Part shown: in pieces, positions 8,966-16,983 of the stretch
Layout: each line of letters opens with the position of its first letter
Position numbering within the stretch: position 1 is the first letter of the stretch
Assembly (NCBI RefSeq): GCF_003337715.1
Contig: NZ_QPIX01000003.1
Span: 1 to 64,000, forward strand
Length of the DNA: 64,000 nt
Reading direction: 5' to 3'
Origin: Ciceribacter lividus
Lineage (GTDB): Bacteria; Pseudomonadota; Alphaproteobacteria; Rhizobiales; Rhizobiaceae
Position numbers and translations under genes: made by a program
The notes under the pieces: model-generated
The model's database searches: none
What the model was told of the DNA's origin: nothing
The model's input: the letters and a program-made list of their open reading frames with translations, nothing else

Positions 8966-9003
8966 CGGCATGGCAGGGGAATCGTTCTCGGCAGCGGCGC
9001 TGC

Positions 9004-9816
9004 TCAGAGACTGAACTTGTCGCCGAGATAAAGCCGCCGCACATCGGGATTGTTGACGATGTCGTTGGCGCGGCCGTGAGTCAGCACTTCGCCGGCATGA
9101 ATGATGTAGGCCCGGTCGATGAGGCCGAGTGTCTCGCGCACGTTGTGGTCGGTGATCAGTACGCCGATGCCGCGTGCCGTCAGGTGGCGTACGAGGTTCT
9201 GAATGTCCGACACGGAGATCGGATCGACACCGGCAAAGGGCTCGTCGAGCAGCATGAATGTCGGGTCGGTCGCAAGGGCGCGGGCGATTTCCAGCCGGCG
9301 CCGTTCACCGCCGGACAGTGCGACGGCGGCGGATTTGCGCAGCTTCTCTATGTGGAATTCGTAGAGAAGTTCGTCGAGCTTGGCTTCCCGCTTGTCGCGG
9401 TTCGGCTCATGGACCTCGAGGACCGCCCGGATGTTGTCCTCGACACTCAGCCCTCTGAAGATTGATGCTTCCTGCGGAAGGTAGCCGACACCGAGGCGCG
9501 CGCGCCGGTACATCGGCATGGCCGTCACCTCGTTGCCGTCGATGGCGATCGTGCCGGCATCGACGGGCACCAGCCCGGTAATCATGTAGAAGCAGGTCGT
9601 CTTGCCGGCGCCGTTGGGGCCGAGCAGCCCCACGGCTTCCCCGCGGCGCACGACCAGCGACACCCCGTTGACCACGCGACGGGTGTTATAGCTCTTCGTC
9701 AGGCCATGGGCGATCAGCGTTCCCTGGTAACGGGTCTTGTCGAGACGCGTTTCGTCGGGGCTCGGCTGCCGCGTCCGAAGCGCGCCGGACAGTGCTGAGG
9801 CGAAAGGAATCTTCAC
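9004..9816 (-). CDS. lptB: LPS export ABC transporter ATP-binding protein LptB
   Basis: A 270-residue ABC ATPase that powers LPS extraction from the inner membrane with LptFG. Walker A is GPNGAGKT (66-73), the signature is SGGERRRLEIARALA, Walker B is FMLLDEPFAGVDP, and the switch His lies in LITDHNVRETL. A rhizobial-type N-terminal extension of about 30 residues precedes the ATPase core. The start is a GTG at 9816, 16 bases after lptA. lptC-lptA-lptB form one operon; lptF, lptG and lptD are not in the window. Confidence 0.96.
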   Translation of the reverse strand: MKIPFASALSGALRTRQPSPDETRLDKTRYQGTLIAHGLTKSYNTRRVVNGVSLVVRRGEAVGLLGPNGAGKTTCFYMITGLVPVDAGTIAIDGNEVTAMPMYRRARLGVGYLPQEASIFRGLSVEDNIRAVLEVHEPNRDKREAKLDELLYEFHIEKLRKSAAVALSGGERRRLEIARALATDPTFMLLDEPFAGVDPISVSDIQNLVRHLTARGIGVLITDHNVRETLGLIDRAYIIHAGEVLTHGRANDIVNNPDVRRLYLGDKFSL

Positions 9817-9832
9817 GTGCCGACCGATCCGG

Positions 9833-10387
9833 TTATTTCTTCTGGGATTTCGGATCGAGCTGGATCTGCACCCGGCCGCCGCAACTGTCGAGTTTCGCTT
9901 CGCCGGTGTTCATCTGGACCGTCAGCTTGCAGCCGACGAAGACGTTCTGGCCTTCCGACAGAACCACCCGGTCGCCCTCGAGCACGAACACTTGTCGGTC
10001 CATGTCGAAATAGCCGCTTTCGGCGGTGGCCTGCTGGGTTCCAGACGATAGGAAGACCTTGTTGGTGACGTCGATCTTCTGGATGTCGGCATTGCCGCTG
10101 GTCACCGAGGCGCTGTCACCGCGATAATGAACCGTCATGTTGCCCGACTGCAGGACGGTCGTGCCCTGCACGACCTTCACATTGCCGTTGAAGAGCGCAA
10201 CCTTCTCCTGTTCGCGGATTTGCAGCTCGTCGCTCTCGATCTGGATCGGCTTGTCGTTTGACAGCTTCAGGCCGTCGAGATTGCTTTTCGTTGCCTGCGC
10301 CCAAGCCGGCGCCGACCCTACAGTGGACATGCCGAAGGCGATCAGCAGCCCAGCCACCAAAACTGAATTCTGACGTTTGTCTTTCAT
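9833..10387 (-). CDS. lptA: LptA/OstA family periplasmic LPS transport protein
   Basis: A 184-residue protein with a cleavable signal peptide (KRQNSVLVAGLLIAFGMSTVGSAPAWAQ, cleavage probably after AWA-Q near residue 30) and an OstA-like beta-jellyroll (about 45-160: IQIESDELQIREQEKVALFNGNVKVVQGTTVLQSGNMTVHY). LptA forms the periplasmic bridge that carries LPS from LptC to LptD. Two Cys residues near the C-terminus are a feature I cannot interpret. It sits between lptC and lptB with gaps of about 15 bases. Confidence 0.94.
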   Translation of the reverse strand: MKDKRQNSVLVAGLLIAFGMSTVGSAPAWAQATKSNLDGLKLSNDKPIQIESDELQIREQEKVALFNGNVKVVQGTTVLQSGNMTVHYRGDSASVTSGNADIQKIDVTNKVFLSSGTQQATAESGYFDMDRQVFVLEGDRVVLSEGQNVFVGCKLTVQMNTGEAKLDSCGGRVQIQLDPKSQKK

Positions 10388-10401
10388 GACTGGACCGGCT
10401 C

Positions 10402-11067
10402 TCAGTTGTCCGATTTACGGATGGCGGAAGGTTCGATGTGGACCCGAACCTTTCCCGCGAAGGTGATCACTCGCCCCTTATCTGTCATCTTGAGCGACTG
10501 CGCAACAATCGAGGCTTCCTTTGCCGTTATGGCGACGGGATCCTTGGTTTCCATGCTGCCGCCCTTGATGTCGAGATGCGCCGACTGAAAGGCGGCCTCG
10601 ATACCAGTGCTGAGCTTGATCGTGAAAGGGGCAGTCATGTCGAGCTGATCGGTGGAGCGGTCGAAGACTCCGCTTTCGGCGATGACGCGGGCGATGGTCT
10701 TGTCGTCGATCGGAACCGCCGCCGCGATTGTTTCGAGCGAGATGATATTCGGATTCTTGATGTCCTGAAGGGCGCGTTCGGCGCGCATGGAATAGCTGAT
10801 GCCGTCGGAATTGCGGCCGGAGATTGCGGGCTTCTCCATCACGACCTTGCCGTTCTCGATTCGCGCGGATTCGATCTTCACGTTTTCGGGAAGGTAGGCT
10901 CGAACGACCGATACTGCGATGAAGGCGAGCGAGATGACGACTGCGGCGACGGGAAGCAGAACCTTCAGTCGGCGCACGCGTGCCGAATGCGCCACCGCCC
11001 TTTGGTAGGCGCGCGCGGCCGGCTGAAGGCCGGCAGTTGCCGCACTTTCGTCTACCCTGTTCAGCAT
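10402..11067 (-). CDS. lptC: LPS export periplasmic protein LptC
   Basis: A 221-residue bitopic inner-membrane protein: a cytoplasmic N-terminus, one transmembrane helix (about 35-56, VLLPVAAVVISLAFIAVSVVRAYL), then a periplasmic LptC jellyroll that hands LPS to LptA. LptC proteins diverge strongly, so the call rests on topology, the OstA-like fold pattern and position as first gene of lptC-lptA-lptB. Divergent from ihfB across about 265 bases, in which I see no clear promoter. Confidence 0.92.
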   Translation of the reverse strand: MLNRVDESAATAGLQPAARAYQRAVAHSARVRRLKVLLPVAAVVISLAFIAVSVVRAYLPENVKIESARIENGKVVMEKPAISGRNSDGISYSMRAERALQDIKNPNIISLETIAAAVPIDDKTIARVIAESGVFDRSTDQLDMTAPFTIKLSTGIEAAFQSAHLDIKGGSMETKDPVAITAKEASIVAQSLKMTDKGRVITFAGKVRVHIEPSAIRKSDN

Positions 11068-11332
11068 GTCTCAGGCCTGTCCCAGAATTAAATATCGCGC
11101 GGGAATGGCCCCGCCCGCAGCCTGCCGCAATCGACACGACACATTGCATTAATAATATCGCATGCCAATATGGAAATTGTTGCCGCGAATACAAGTCCGC
11201 CTCGCCCGAGGGTAAGGTTGTCACCCTTGATGTCGCGCTGCGGAGTTCCGGCTAAGTTGTTTCTTGACGCTGCTTTTTTAGTTTGGCACCTTGGCCCCCT
11301 ATTGCTGGAAACCACAATCTCAGGGGGCGAGC

Positions 11333-11635
11333 GTGATCAAGTCGGAACTGGTGCAGATCGTCGCGGCGCGAAATCCGCATCTTTATCACCGTGACGTCGA
11401 GAACATCGTCAATGCCGTCCTAGACGAGATCACCGATGCGCTGGCCGCTGGTAACCGCGTCGAGCTTCGCGGCTTCGGCGCCTTCTCGGTCAAGAATCGC
11501 CCCTCGCGGTCGGGACGAAATCCACGAACCGGTGAGTCGGTTTTCGTCGAGGAGAAGTGGGTGCCGTTCTTCAAGACCGGCAAGGAATTGCGCGAACGCC
11601 TGAACCCAGGCATGGGCGACCAGGACGGGGACTGA
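11333..11635 (+). CDS. ihfB: Integration host factor subunit beta
   Basis: A 100-residue HU/IHF family protein. The [31 protein letters not shown] dimer helices and [25 protein letters not shown] beta-arm, ending in the DNA-intercalating NPRTG, identify IHF-beta. With IHF-alpha (not in the window) it bends DNA, which is important at sigma-54 promoters. The start is a GTG at 11333 with GGGGG upstream; the open frame before it is not IHF-like. Short downstream gap to the LapA gene. Confidence 0.94.
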   Translation: MIKSELVQIVAARNPHLYHRDVENIVNAVLDEITDALAAGNRVELRGFGAFSVKNRPSRSGRNPRTGESVFVEEKWVPFFKTGKELRERLNPGMGDQDGD

Positions 11636-11719
11636 ACGGCGCGGCCCGGCCGAGTGGTCGGGCGCATGCGGCACGGCAACCGGTTGGTCTGCGAATATGT
11701 CTGCCGAGGAGAGTGAGCG

Positions 11720-12064
11720 ATGGTAAAGAAGATCGTAAATCTGGTAGTGCTTATTCCGCTCGGCATCGTTCTCGTGGTGTTGTCCGTCGCCAATCGCCAG
11801 AGCGTGACACTCGCGCTTAATCCCTTTCGTCCGGAGGACGCTGTCCTCTCGCTCTCCGCGCCTTTCTTCGTCTTCCTGTTCCTGGCCGTCATGCTCGGAA
11901 TTGTGATCGGCGGCGCGGTCGTATGGTTTTCGCAACGCAAGTATCGCAAGCGCGCCCGCACGGAATCGCGCTCCGCCCAGCAATGGCAGGTGGAGGCCGA
12001 AAAACACAAAGCGCGAGCGGAGCAGATCGCGGGTCGTGATCTGCCGCAGTTGCAGTCCAAATAA
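11720..12064 (+). CDS. LapA (DUF1049) domain membrane protein
   Basis: A 114-residue small inner-membrane protein with two transmembrane helices (about 4-23 and 43-66) and a basic, coiled-coil cytoplasmic tail rich in Arg, Glu and Gln. This is the LapA/YciS type; in E. coli LapA works with LapB in controlling LPS synthesis through LpxC turnover, but that role is not shown for this protein. A GAGGAGAG ribosome site precedes the ATG. Located 84 bases after ihfB, the same neighbour as in many proteobacteria. Confidence 0.85.
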   Translation: MVKKIVNLVVLIPLGIVLVVLSVANRQSVTLALNPFRPEDAVLSLSAPFFVFLFLAVMLGIVIGGAVVWFSQRKYRKRARTESRSAQQWQVEAEKHKARAEQIAGRDLPQLQSK

Positions 12065-12170
12065 GTTTGCGCCGTCGAAAAACCCTCACGGACCGAAAGC
12101 GCTTTCGCGTGCGTCGCTGTGATGCTATGGGCTCGCGATCACTGGACGATCGAAAAGACAGGACCAAGGC

Positions 12171-13298
12171 GTGAAGAACAAAGAGCGCCGGCCGGCCCGC
12201 GGCAAGCCGGCGGGACCGGGCGGCAAGGGACCGAGAGGCGGGAAACCTCCCGCCGTGGCAGTCACGAGGGCCGGCTCCGGCAAGAGCCGCGACGTCGTCC
12301 GTCGACCAGCCGCGAAAGTCGTGTCCGAGAATTCACCGACGCAGGCAGACGAGCCTGCCCGCGTGCTGCAGATCCGGGCCGGTGAGCGCCCGGCCGAGCA
12401 CGTTCCGCTCATCCTCGAGAGTATGGGGGCCGGGGACTTCCATCTGATCGACAGCGGCGACGGCGCGAAGCTGGAGCAATACGGTCCCTATCGTATCATC
12501 AGACCAGAGGCACAGGCGCTGTGGCCAAAGGCGTTGCCGGCCCACGTCTGGGACAAGGCGGATGCGATCTTCACGGGCGACACCGACGAGGATGGCATGG
12601 GGCGCTGGCGTTTTACGCGTGAAGCCCTCGGGGAGACCTGGCCACTCTCGCTCCTCGGCGTTGATTTTCTCGGCCGCTTCACCGCCTTCCGCCACGTCGG
12701 GGTCTTCCCTGAACAGATCGCGCACTGGAGATGGATGAAGGAGCAGATCGAAGGTCATGGGCGGCCGCTGAAGGTCCTGAATCTTTTCGGCTACACCGGC
12801 GTCGCATCGCTTGTCGCGGCCGCGGCCGGGGCGGAGGTCACCCACGTCGACGCCTCGAAGAAGGCGATCGGCTGGGCGCGCGAGAACCAGGCGTTGAGCC
12901 GTCTGGAAAAGGCGCCGATTCGCTGGATTTGCGATGACGCGATGAAGTTCATCCAGCGCGAAGAGCGCCGCGGCAGCCGCTACGACATCATCCTCACTGA
13001 TCCGCCGAAATTCGGCCGAGGCCCCAACGGCGAGGTCTGGCAGCTCTTCGATCATCTGCCGGCCATGCTCGACATTTGCCGGGAAATCCTGGCTCCGAAG
13101 GCGCTCGGACTGGTACTGACCGCCTACTCGATCCGCGCAAGCTTCTATTCGATCCACGAGCTCATGCGCGAGACGATGCGCGGCAGGGGCGGACTGGTGG
13201 AATCCGGCGAACTGGTGATCCGTGAGGCCGGACTCGACGGCAAGACGCCCGGCCGGGCGCTTTCAACCTCCCTTTTCAGCCGATGGGTGCCGAAATGA
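12171..13298 (+). CDS. Class I SAM-dependent rRNA methyltransferase (RlmI/RlmL-like)
   Basis: A 375-residue protein with a basic, low-complexity N-terminus (residues 1-60, rich in Lys, Arg, Gly and Pro) and a C-terminal SAM domain with NLFGYTGVASL (motif I) and LTDPPKFGRGPNGEVWQ, the DPPxF signature of RlmI-type 23S rRNA cytosine-C5 methyltransferases. The PUA domain of RlmI is not obvious, so the substrate is an inference. GTG start with AGGACCAAGG upstream. The stop overlaps the next start as ATGA, so the two RNA methyltransferases are coupled. Confidence 0.85.
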   Translation: MKNKERRPARGKPAGPGGKGPRGGKPPAVAVTRAGSGKSRDVVRRPAAKVVSENSPTQADEPARVLQIRAGERPAEHVPLILESMGAGDFHLIDSGDGAKLEQYGPYRIIRPEAQALWPKALPAHVWDKADAIFTGDTDEDGMGRWRFTREALGETWPLSLLGVDFLGRFTAFRHVGVFPEQIAHWRWMKEQIEGHGRPLKVLNLFGYTGVASLVAAAAGAEVTHVDASKKAIGWARENQALSRLEKAPIRWICDDAMKFIQREERRGSRYDIILTDPPKFGRGPNGEVWQLFDHLPAMLDICREILAPKALGLVLTAYSIRASFYSIHELMRETMRGRGGLVESGELVIREAGLDGKTPGRALSTSLFSRWVPK

Positions 13299-14155
13299 AC
13301 GACGACCTTCGCGAACAGGGCCCGCGCCGCGTCGGCCAGGTCAAGGAAGTGACGAGCCTTTCGAACCCGATCGTCAAGGATATCAAGGCACTTTCCCTTA
13401 AGAAGGCACGCGACGAGACGAAGAGCTTCATGGCCGAGGGTCTGAAGCTTGTCATCGACGCGCTCGATCTCGGCTGGACCATCAAGATCCTCGTCTATTC
13501 CAAGGCCGGTCGAGGCAAGCCGCTGGTCGAGAAGGTTGCCGCGCGCACCGTAGCAGCCGGCGGGTTGGTGCTGGAGGTCAGCGAGAAGGTGATGTCGGCG
13601 ATCACGCGCCGCGACAACCCGCAGATGGTCGCGGGCGTCTTCGAGCAGCGGTTCAGGGCGCTGAAGGACGTGCAGCTCGGCAGGGACGAGACCTGGGTCG
13701 CGCTCGACCGCGTGCGCGATCCCGGCAATCTCGGAACCATCATCCGCACGGCCGATGCGGCCGGTGCTTCCGGTGTCATCCTGATCGGTGACTGCACCGA
13801 TCCCTTCTCGCTGGAAACCGTGCGGGCCACCATGGGCTCGCTGTTTGCGATGCCGCTGGTCAAGACTTCGGTCGAGGAGTTCGTCCGCTGGAAGGCCAAG
13901 TGCGGAGGGCAGATTGTCGCGACCCATCTTGCCGGCGCAGTCGACTACCGCACGATCGACTACAAGCGCAAACCGGTCGTCGTTCTGATGGGCAACGAGC
14001 AATCCGGGCTTCCGGACGAACTGGCTCGCGAAGCCGATGCGCTGGCGCGCATTCCCCAGGCAGGTCGAGCCGATTCGCTCAATCTTGCCGTCGCGACCGG
14101 TGTAATGTTGTTCGAGGCACGCCGCCATCTTCTGACGCTTGGCGAGGCGAGATGA
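13295..14155 (+). CDS. TrmH/SpoU family RNA 2'-O-methyltransferase
   Basis: A 286-residue SPOUT enzyme. An N-terminal substrate-binding domain (about 20-110) precedes the knotted SAM domain with motifs [31 protein letters not shown] and [20 protein letters not shown]. It methylates a ribose 2'-OH of rRNA or tRNA; the exact site is not inferable. The ATG at 13295 overlaps the upstream stop by four bases (ATGA); an in-frame ATG 12 bases earlier is less likely. Followed by lspA, again with an ATGA overlap. Confidence 0.92.
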   Translation: MNDDLREQGPRRVGQVKEVTSLSNPIVKDIKALSLKKARDETKSFMAEGLKLVIDALDLGWTIKILVYSKAGRGKPLVEKVAARTVAAGGLVLEVSEKVMSAITRRDNPQMVAGVFEQRFRALKDVQLGRDETWVALDRVRDPGNLGTIIRTADAAGASGVILIGDCTDPFSLETVRATMGSLFAMPLVKTSVEEFVRWKAKCGGQIVATHLAGAVDYRTIDYKRKPVVVLMGNEQSGLPDELAREADALARIPQAGRADSLNLAVATGVMLFEARRHLLTLGEAR

Positions 14156-14643
14156 CGAAGCATCCGGCGATCTTTGCGCGTCCGCTCCCGGCGATCTGTT
14201 TCATCGTGTTCGCCCTCGTGCTCGACCAGGCGATCAAGTATCTGGTGGAGATATCGCTGCCCTTGCAGCAGCCGGTGCCGGTCGTGCCGATGTTGGCGCT
14301 TTACCGAACCCACAATCTCGGCGTCGCCTTCTCCATGCTGTCCGACGCTCACGGCTGGTTCATCGTCGGACTGCGGATCGCGATCGTCGCATTCGTGTTC
14401 TGGCTCTGGAGGCGCACGAGTCCCGCCCACCACTTCGCCCATCTGGGTTTTGTCATGATCATTGCCGGGGCGATCGGCAACATCATCGACCGTTTCGTCT
14501 ACGGGCACGTGATCGACTACGTTCTGTTCTATACCCAGACGTGGTCGTTTGCCGTCTTCAATCTGGCCGACAGTCTGATCACCGTCGGCGCGGCCTTCAT
14601 CATCCTTGACGAATTCATGGTAACGCGGGCGCGGAAGGGATAG
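14152..14643 (+). CDS. lspA: Lipoprotein signal peptidase (signal peptidase II)
   Basis: A 163-residue inner-membrane aspartyl protease that cleaves prolipoprotein signal peptides after lipid attachment. Four transmembrane helices are visible. The catalytic aspartates are Asp113 in GNIIDRF and Asp140 in [17 protein letters not shown] is the conserved N-terminal motif. The start overlaps the TrmH stop as ATGA; the longer upstream open frame is only the shifted frame of that gene. Together with lnt (36263) it supplies two of the three lipoprotein maturation steps. Confidence 0.96.
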   Translation: MTKHPAIFARPLPAICFIVFALVLDQAIKYLVEISLPLQQPVPVVPMLALYRTHNLGVAFSMLSDAHGWFIVGLRIAIVAFVFWLWRRTSPAHHFAHLGFVMIIAGAIGNIIDRFVYGHVIDYVLFYTQTWSFAVFNLADSLITVGAAFIILDEFMVTRARKG

Positions 14644-14728
14644 ACGTCTCATCGATCAGGTACGACGCCGATTTTGCTGAATTGCGACAGCCGGCCAAAG
14701 ATGCTAGCGTGGCGCCCGTGACAGACCC

Positions 14729-14746
14729 GTGTCACCTTCCTGTCGT
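14729..14746 (+). promoter_or_regulatory. Candidate PHO box before olsB
   Basis: GTGTCAC-CTTC-CTGTCGT is an 18-base 7-4-7 direct repeat matching the PhoB-binding consensus CTGTCAY-N4-CTGTCAY at 12 of 14 positions. A further inverted copy of GTGACA lies just upstream, so GTGACA/TGTCAC also form an inverted repeat. Ornithine-lipid formation is known to rise under phosphate limitation in S. meliloti through PhoB, which fits this position. Confidence 0.55.
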
Positions 14747-14795
14747 ATAGTCGTGGTTTATGACCCTGAAACGAAGCGGTTCCGGACGACTCGCC

Positions 14796-15671
14796 ATGAA
14801 CACTGAACTCCTCGACGTCACGAACGCGGCCGACGGCGCGAATGCGGTCAACGTCGCCGCTGCGGCACCGAATGATCTGCTCGGCAGGATCGGGACGCTC
14901 GAAACGCGCCTCACGCGCAGCGACGCCGAGATCGATGCGGCGCAATCCATCCGCTACAAGGTCTTTGTCGAGGAGATGCGTGCGCAGGTCGCTCCGGAAG
15001 GAGCCCGGCGCAAGCGCGACATCGATGGCTGGGATGCCCTTTGCGATCATCTGGTCGTGGTCGATCGCTCGATCGAAGGTGACCCGGAAGAACAGATCGT
15101 CGGCACCTACCGGCTGCTGCGACAGGAGGTTGCCGAAGCCCATGGCGGCTTCTATTCGGCGTCAGAGTTTTCGATTGACCGGCTGATTGCCAATCATCCC
15201 GGCAAGCGCTTCATCGAACTCGGCCGTTCCTGCGTGCTGCCGGAGTATCGCAACAAGCGCACCATGGAACTGCTTTGGCAGGGGGCCTGGGCCTATGCCT
15301 TGCGCCATCGCGGGGATGCCATGATTGGCTGCGCCTCCTTCCCGGGCGTCTTCCCGGAAGAGCATGCGCTGGCGCTCTCCTTCCTGCACAACAATGCGGT
15401 CGCCGGCGGGGAATGGGCGGTCGAAGCGCGGCCGGAACTCTATCGTCAGATGGACCTTATGCCCGCTGAGGCGATCAATGCCCGCAAGGCGGTCTCTTCG
15501 ATGCCGCCGCTGATCAAGGGTTACCTGCGGCTGGGCGCGATGTTCGGCGCTGGCGCCGTCGTCGACCACGCCTTCAACACGACCGACGTACTGATCGTCT
15601 TGCCGGTCTCGCGGATCTCTGACCGCTATCTCAACTATTACGGAAGCGACGCGGGTCGTTTTGCGAGCTGA
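14796..15671 (+). CDS. olsB: Ornithine-acyl[ACP] N-acyltransferase OlsB (first step of ornithine lipid synthesis)
   Basis: A 291-residue GNAT-fold acyltransferase that attaches a 3-hydroxy fatty acid to ornithine, giving lyso-ornithine lipid; OlsA (31132-31929) then adds the second acyl chain. Family motifs include AAQSIRYKVFVEEM, FIELGRSCVLPEYRNKRTMELLWQGAWAYALRH and GCASFPGVFPEEHALALSFLHNN. The start is uncertain: ATG 14796 fits a promoter at the PHO-box-like repeat, while ATG 14760 would add 12 residues without a ribosome site. Between lspA and tme, as I recall for S. meliloti. Convergent with a small gene whose 3' end overlaps by about 40 bases. Confidence 0.9.
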   Translation: MNTELLDVTNAADGANAVNVAAAAPNDLLGRIGTLETRLTRSDAEIDAAQSIRYKVFVEEMRAQVAPEGARRKRDIDGWDALCDHLVVVDRSIEGDPEEQIVGTYRLLRQEVAEAHGGFYSASEFSIDRLIANHPGKRFIELGRSCVLPEYRNKRTMELLWQGAWAYALRHRGDAMIGCASFPGVFPEEHALALSFLHNNAVAGGEWAVEARPELYRQMDLMPAEAINARKAVSSMPPLIKGYLRLGAMFGAGAVVDHAFNTTDVLIVLPVSRISDRYLNYYGSDAGRFAS

Positions 15672-15873
15672 TGCCTCGAGGAGTGTCCAAACCTTCTGGC
15701 ACGGGGGGGCCCAATGTCGGTTCGGCATTGCCGAAGGCGTACGGGTCGAAAGGCAGGTCCGCTAGTTGCCGCGGGCTCATCGACGCTATTGCGGGATGGC
15801 TTAGCGGGTCCCGCGGATAAGGGTTCTCGTCGGAGCGCGACAACGCGCTCCTTCTCCAGAAAAACTTGAACAT
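15631..15873 (-). CDS. Small hypothetical protein (80 aa)
   Basis: An 80-residue protein: basic, aromatic N-terminus (FKFFWRRSAL), then NPYPRDPLSHPAIASMSPRQLADLPFDP and a Pro/Gly-rich tail. The MSPRQLADLPF segment loosely recalls small rhizobial DUF1127-like proteins (ELADIG-type motif), but I cannot assign a function. Supported by GGAG 8 bases before the ATG and protein-like composition. The 3' end overlaps the 3' end of olsB by about 40 bases, tail to tail. It is the only gene seen between olsB and the LysR gene. Confidence 0.55.
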   Translation of the reverse strand: MFKFFWRRSALSRSDENPYPRDPLSHPAIASMSPRQLADLPFDPYAFGNAEPTLGPPVPEGLDTPRGISSQNDPRRFRNS

Positions 15874-16023
15874 GGATCGTCTCCGGAATTCACTGCCTTG
15901 TGGTTCGATATCGCCATGTAAGGCGGTCGACGCTGGAATTCTGGTCTGTTTGTGCAAAGACTCTGCTCCTCATCGAGAGAGTCTTCAATTGAGATTTGGC
16001 GCTCAATGATATAGAAAAACTAT

Positions 16024-16983
16024 ATGCGAAATTTGAATCTCGTCCATCTGAACGGCTTGAGGGCGCTTGAAGCGGTGGGACGCCTCGGCTCCCTGCAAGG
16101 CGCGGCCGACGAGCTGGGTGTCTCCATCGGCGCGGTCAGCCAGCAGGTCATCAAGGCCGAAAGGCAACTCGGACGACAGCTCTTCGAGCGCACGCCGAAG
16201 GGCCTCGTCCCGACCAAGGCCGCGGCCGACATCCTGCCGCGGCTCACCGAAGCCTTCAGCGTGCTGTCGGGCGCCGTCGCGGCAGCGCGAAGGCACGACG
16301 ACAAGCTGCTGACGATCTCGGTCGCTCCCGTCTTTGCTGCGCGCTGGCTTGTGCACCGCCTCGGCGGGTTCTCTGCGCGTCATCCGGAAATAAATCTGCG
16401 GATGGACGCAACGACCCGGCTCGTCGATCCTTCGACGTCCGACATTGACCTCTGCATCCGGGTTGGCAAGGGTCGCTGGCCGGGCGTGCGCTCCGAGCTC
16501 ATTCTGGCGCAACGCGTCTTCCCGGTGTGCTCGCCGGCACTCGCCCGTGACCTCGAGGAGCCCGCCGACATCTTGAAATTACCGGCCGTCATCGACGGGC
16601 ACGCATTGTTCGGCTGGGATGTATGGTTGGAGCCGGCCGGCCTCAGTGGCCGTACGCTCGCCACGCGGCACGTCTTCAACGAGGCATCGCTCTGTCTGGA
16701 CGCGACGATCGCCGGACAGGGAGTGATGCTCGCCTGGCAGACGCTTGCCTCCCACGCCGTGCAGACGGGTCAGCTCGTGATCCCCTTCGGGCCGTGGGCG
16801 CCGACCGGCGACGGCCACTATTTCGTGACCGCCCAAACTTCGCGGCGCAACCCGGCTGTCGAAGCCTTCAAGACCTGGCTTCGGGAGGAGCTGGCGGCCG
16901 ACATGCAAGCGCTCGAATCGACTTTTGAACGGTCGATCCGGTCGCGCATGCCGGTCGCACCGGGTCAGGCACCGGCGTTGTAG
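16024..16983 (+). CDS. LysR-family transcriptional regulator (GcvA-like)
   Basis: A 319-residue LysR regulator. The N-terminal HTH (LNGLRALEAVGRLGSLQGAADELGVSIGAVSQQVIKAERQLG, residues 8-50) is followed by the inducer-binding domain starting at LLTISVAPVFAARWLVHRLGGF. The ligand and targets are unknown; LysR proteins often control a divergent neighbour, but upstream here lies the 3' end of a small gene, giving no clue. Its 3' end overlaps the convergent malic enzyme gene by 19 bases. Confidence 0.92.
   Translation: MRNLNLVHLNGLRALEAVGRLGSLQGAADELGVSIGAVSQQVIKAERQLGRQLFERTPKGLVPTKAAADILPRLTEAFSVLSGAVAAARRHDDKLLTISVAPVFAARWLVHRLGGFSARHPEINLRMDATTRLVDPSTSDIDLCIRVGKGRWPGVRSELILAQRVFPVCSPALARDLEEPADILKLPAVIDGHALFGWDVWLEPAGLSGRTLATRHVFNEASLCLDATIAGQGVMLAWQTLASHAVQTGQLVIPFGPWAPTGDGHYFVTAQTSRRNPAVEAFKTWLREELAADMQALESTFERSIRSRMPVAPGQAPAL

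Noticed and set aside
11240..11332. Sigma-54 promoter before ihfB (GG-N10-GC type)
   Set aside because: The nearest GG and GC pairs are spaced by 9 bases rather than 10 and lack the TGGCAC/TTGCW context.
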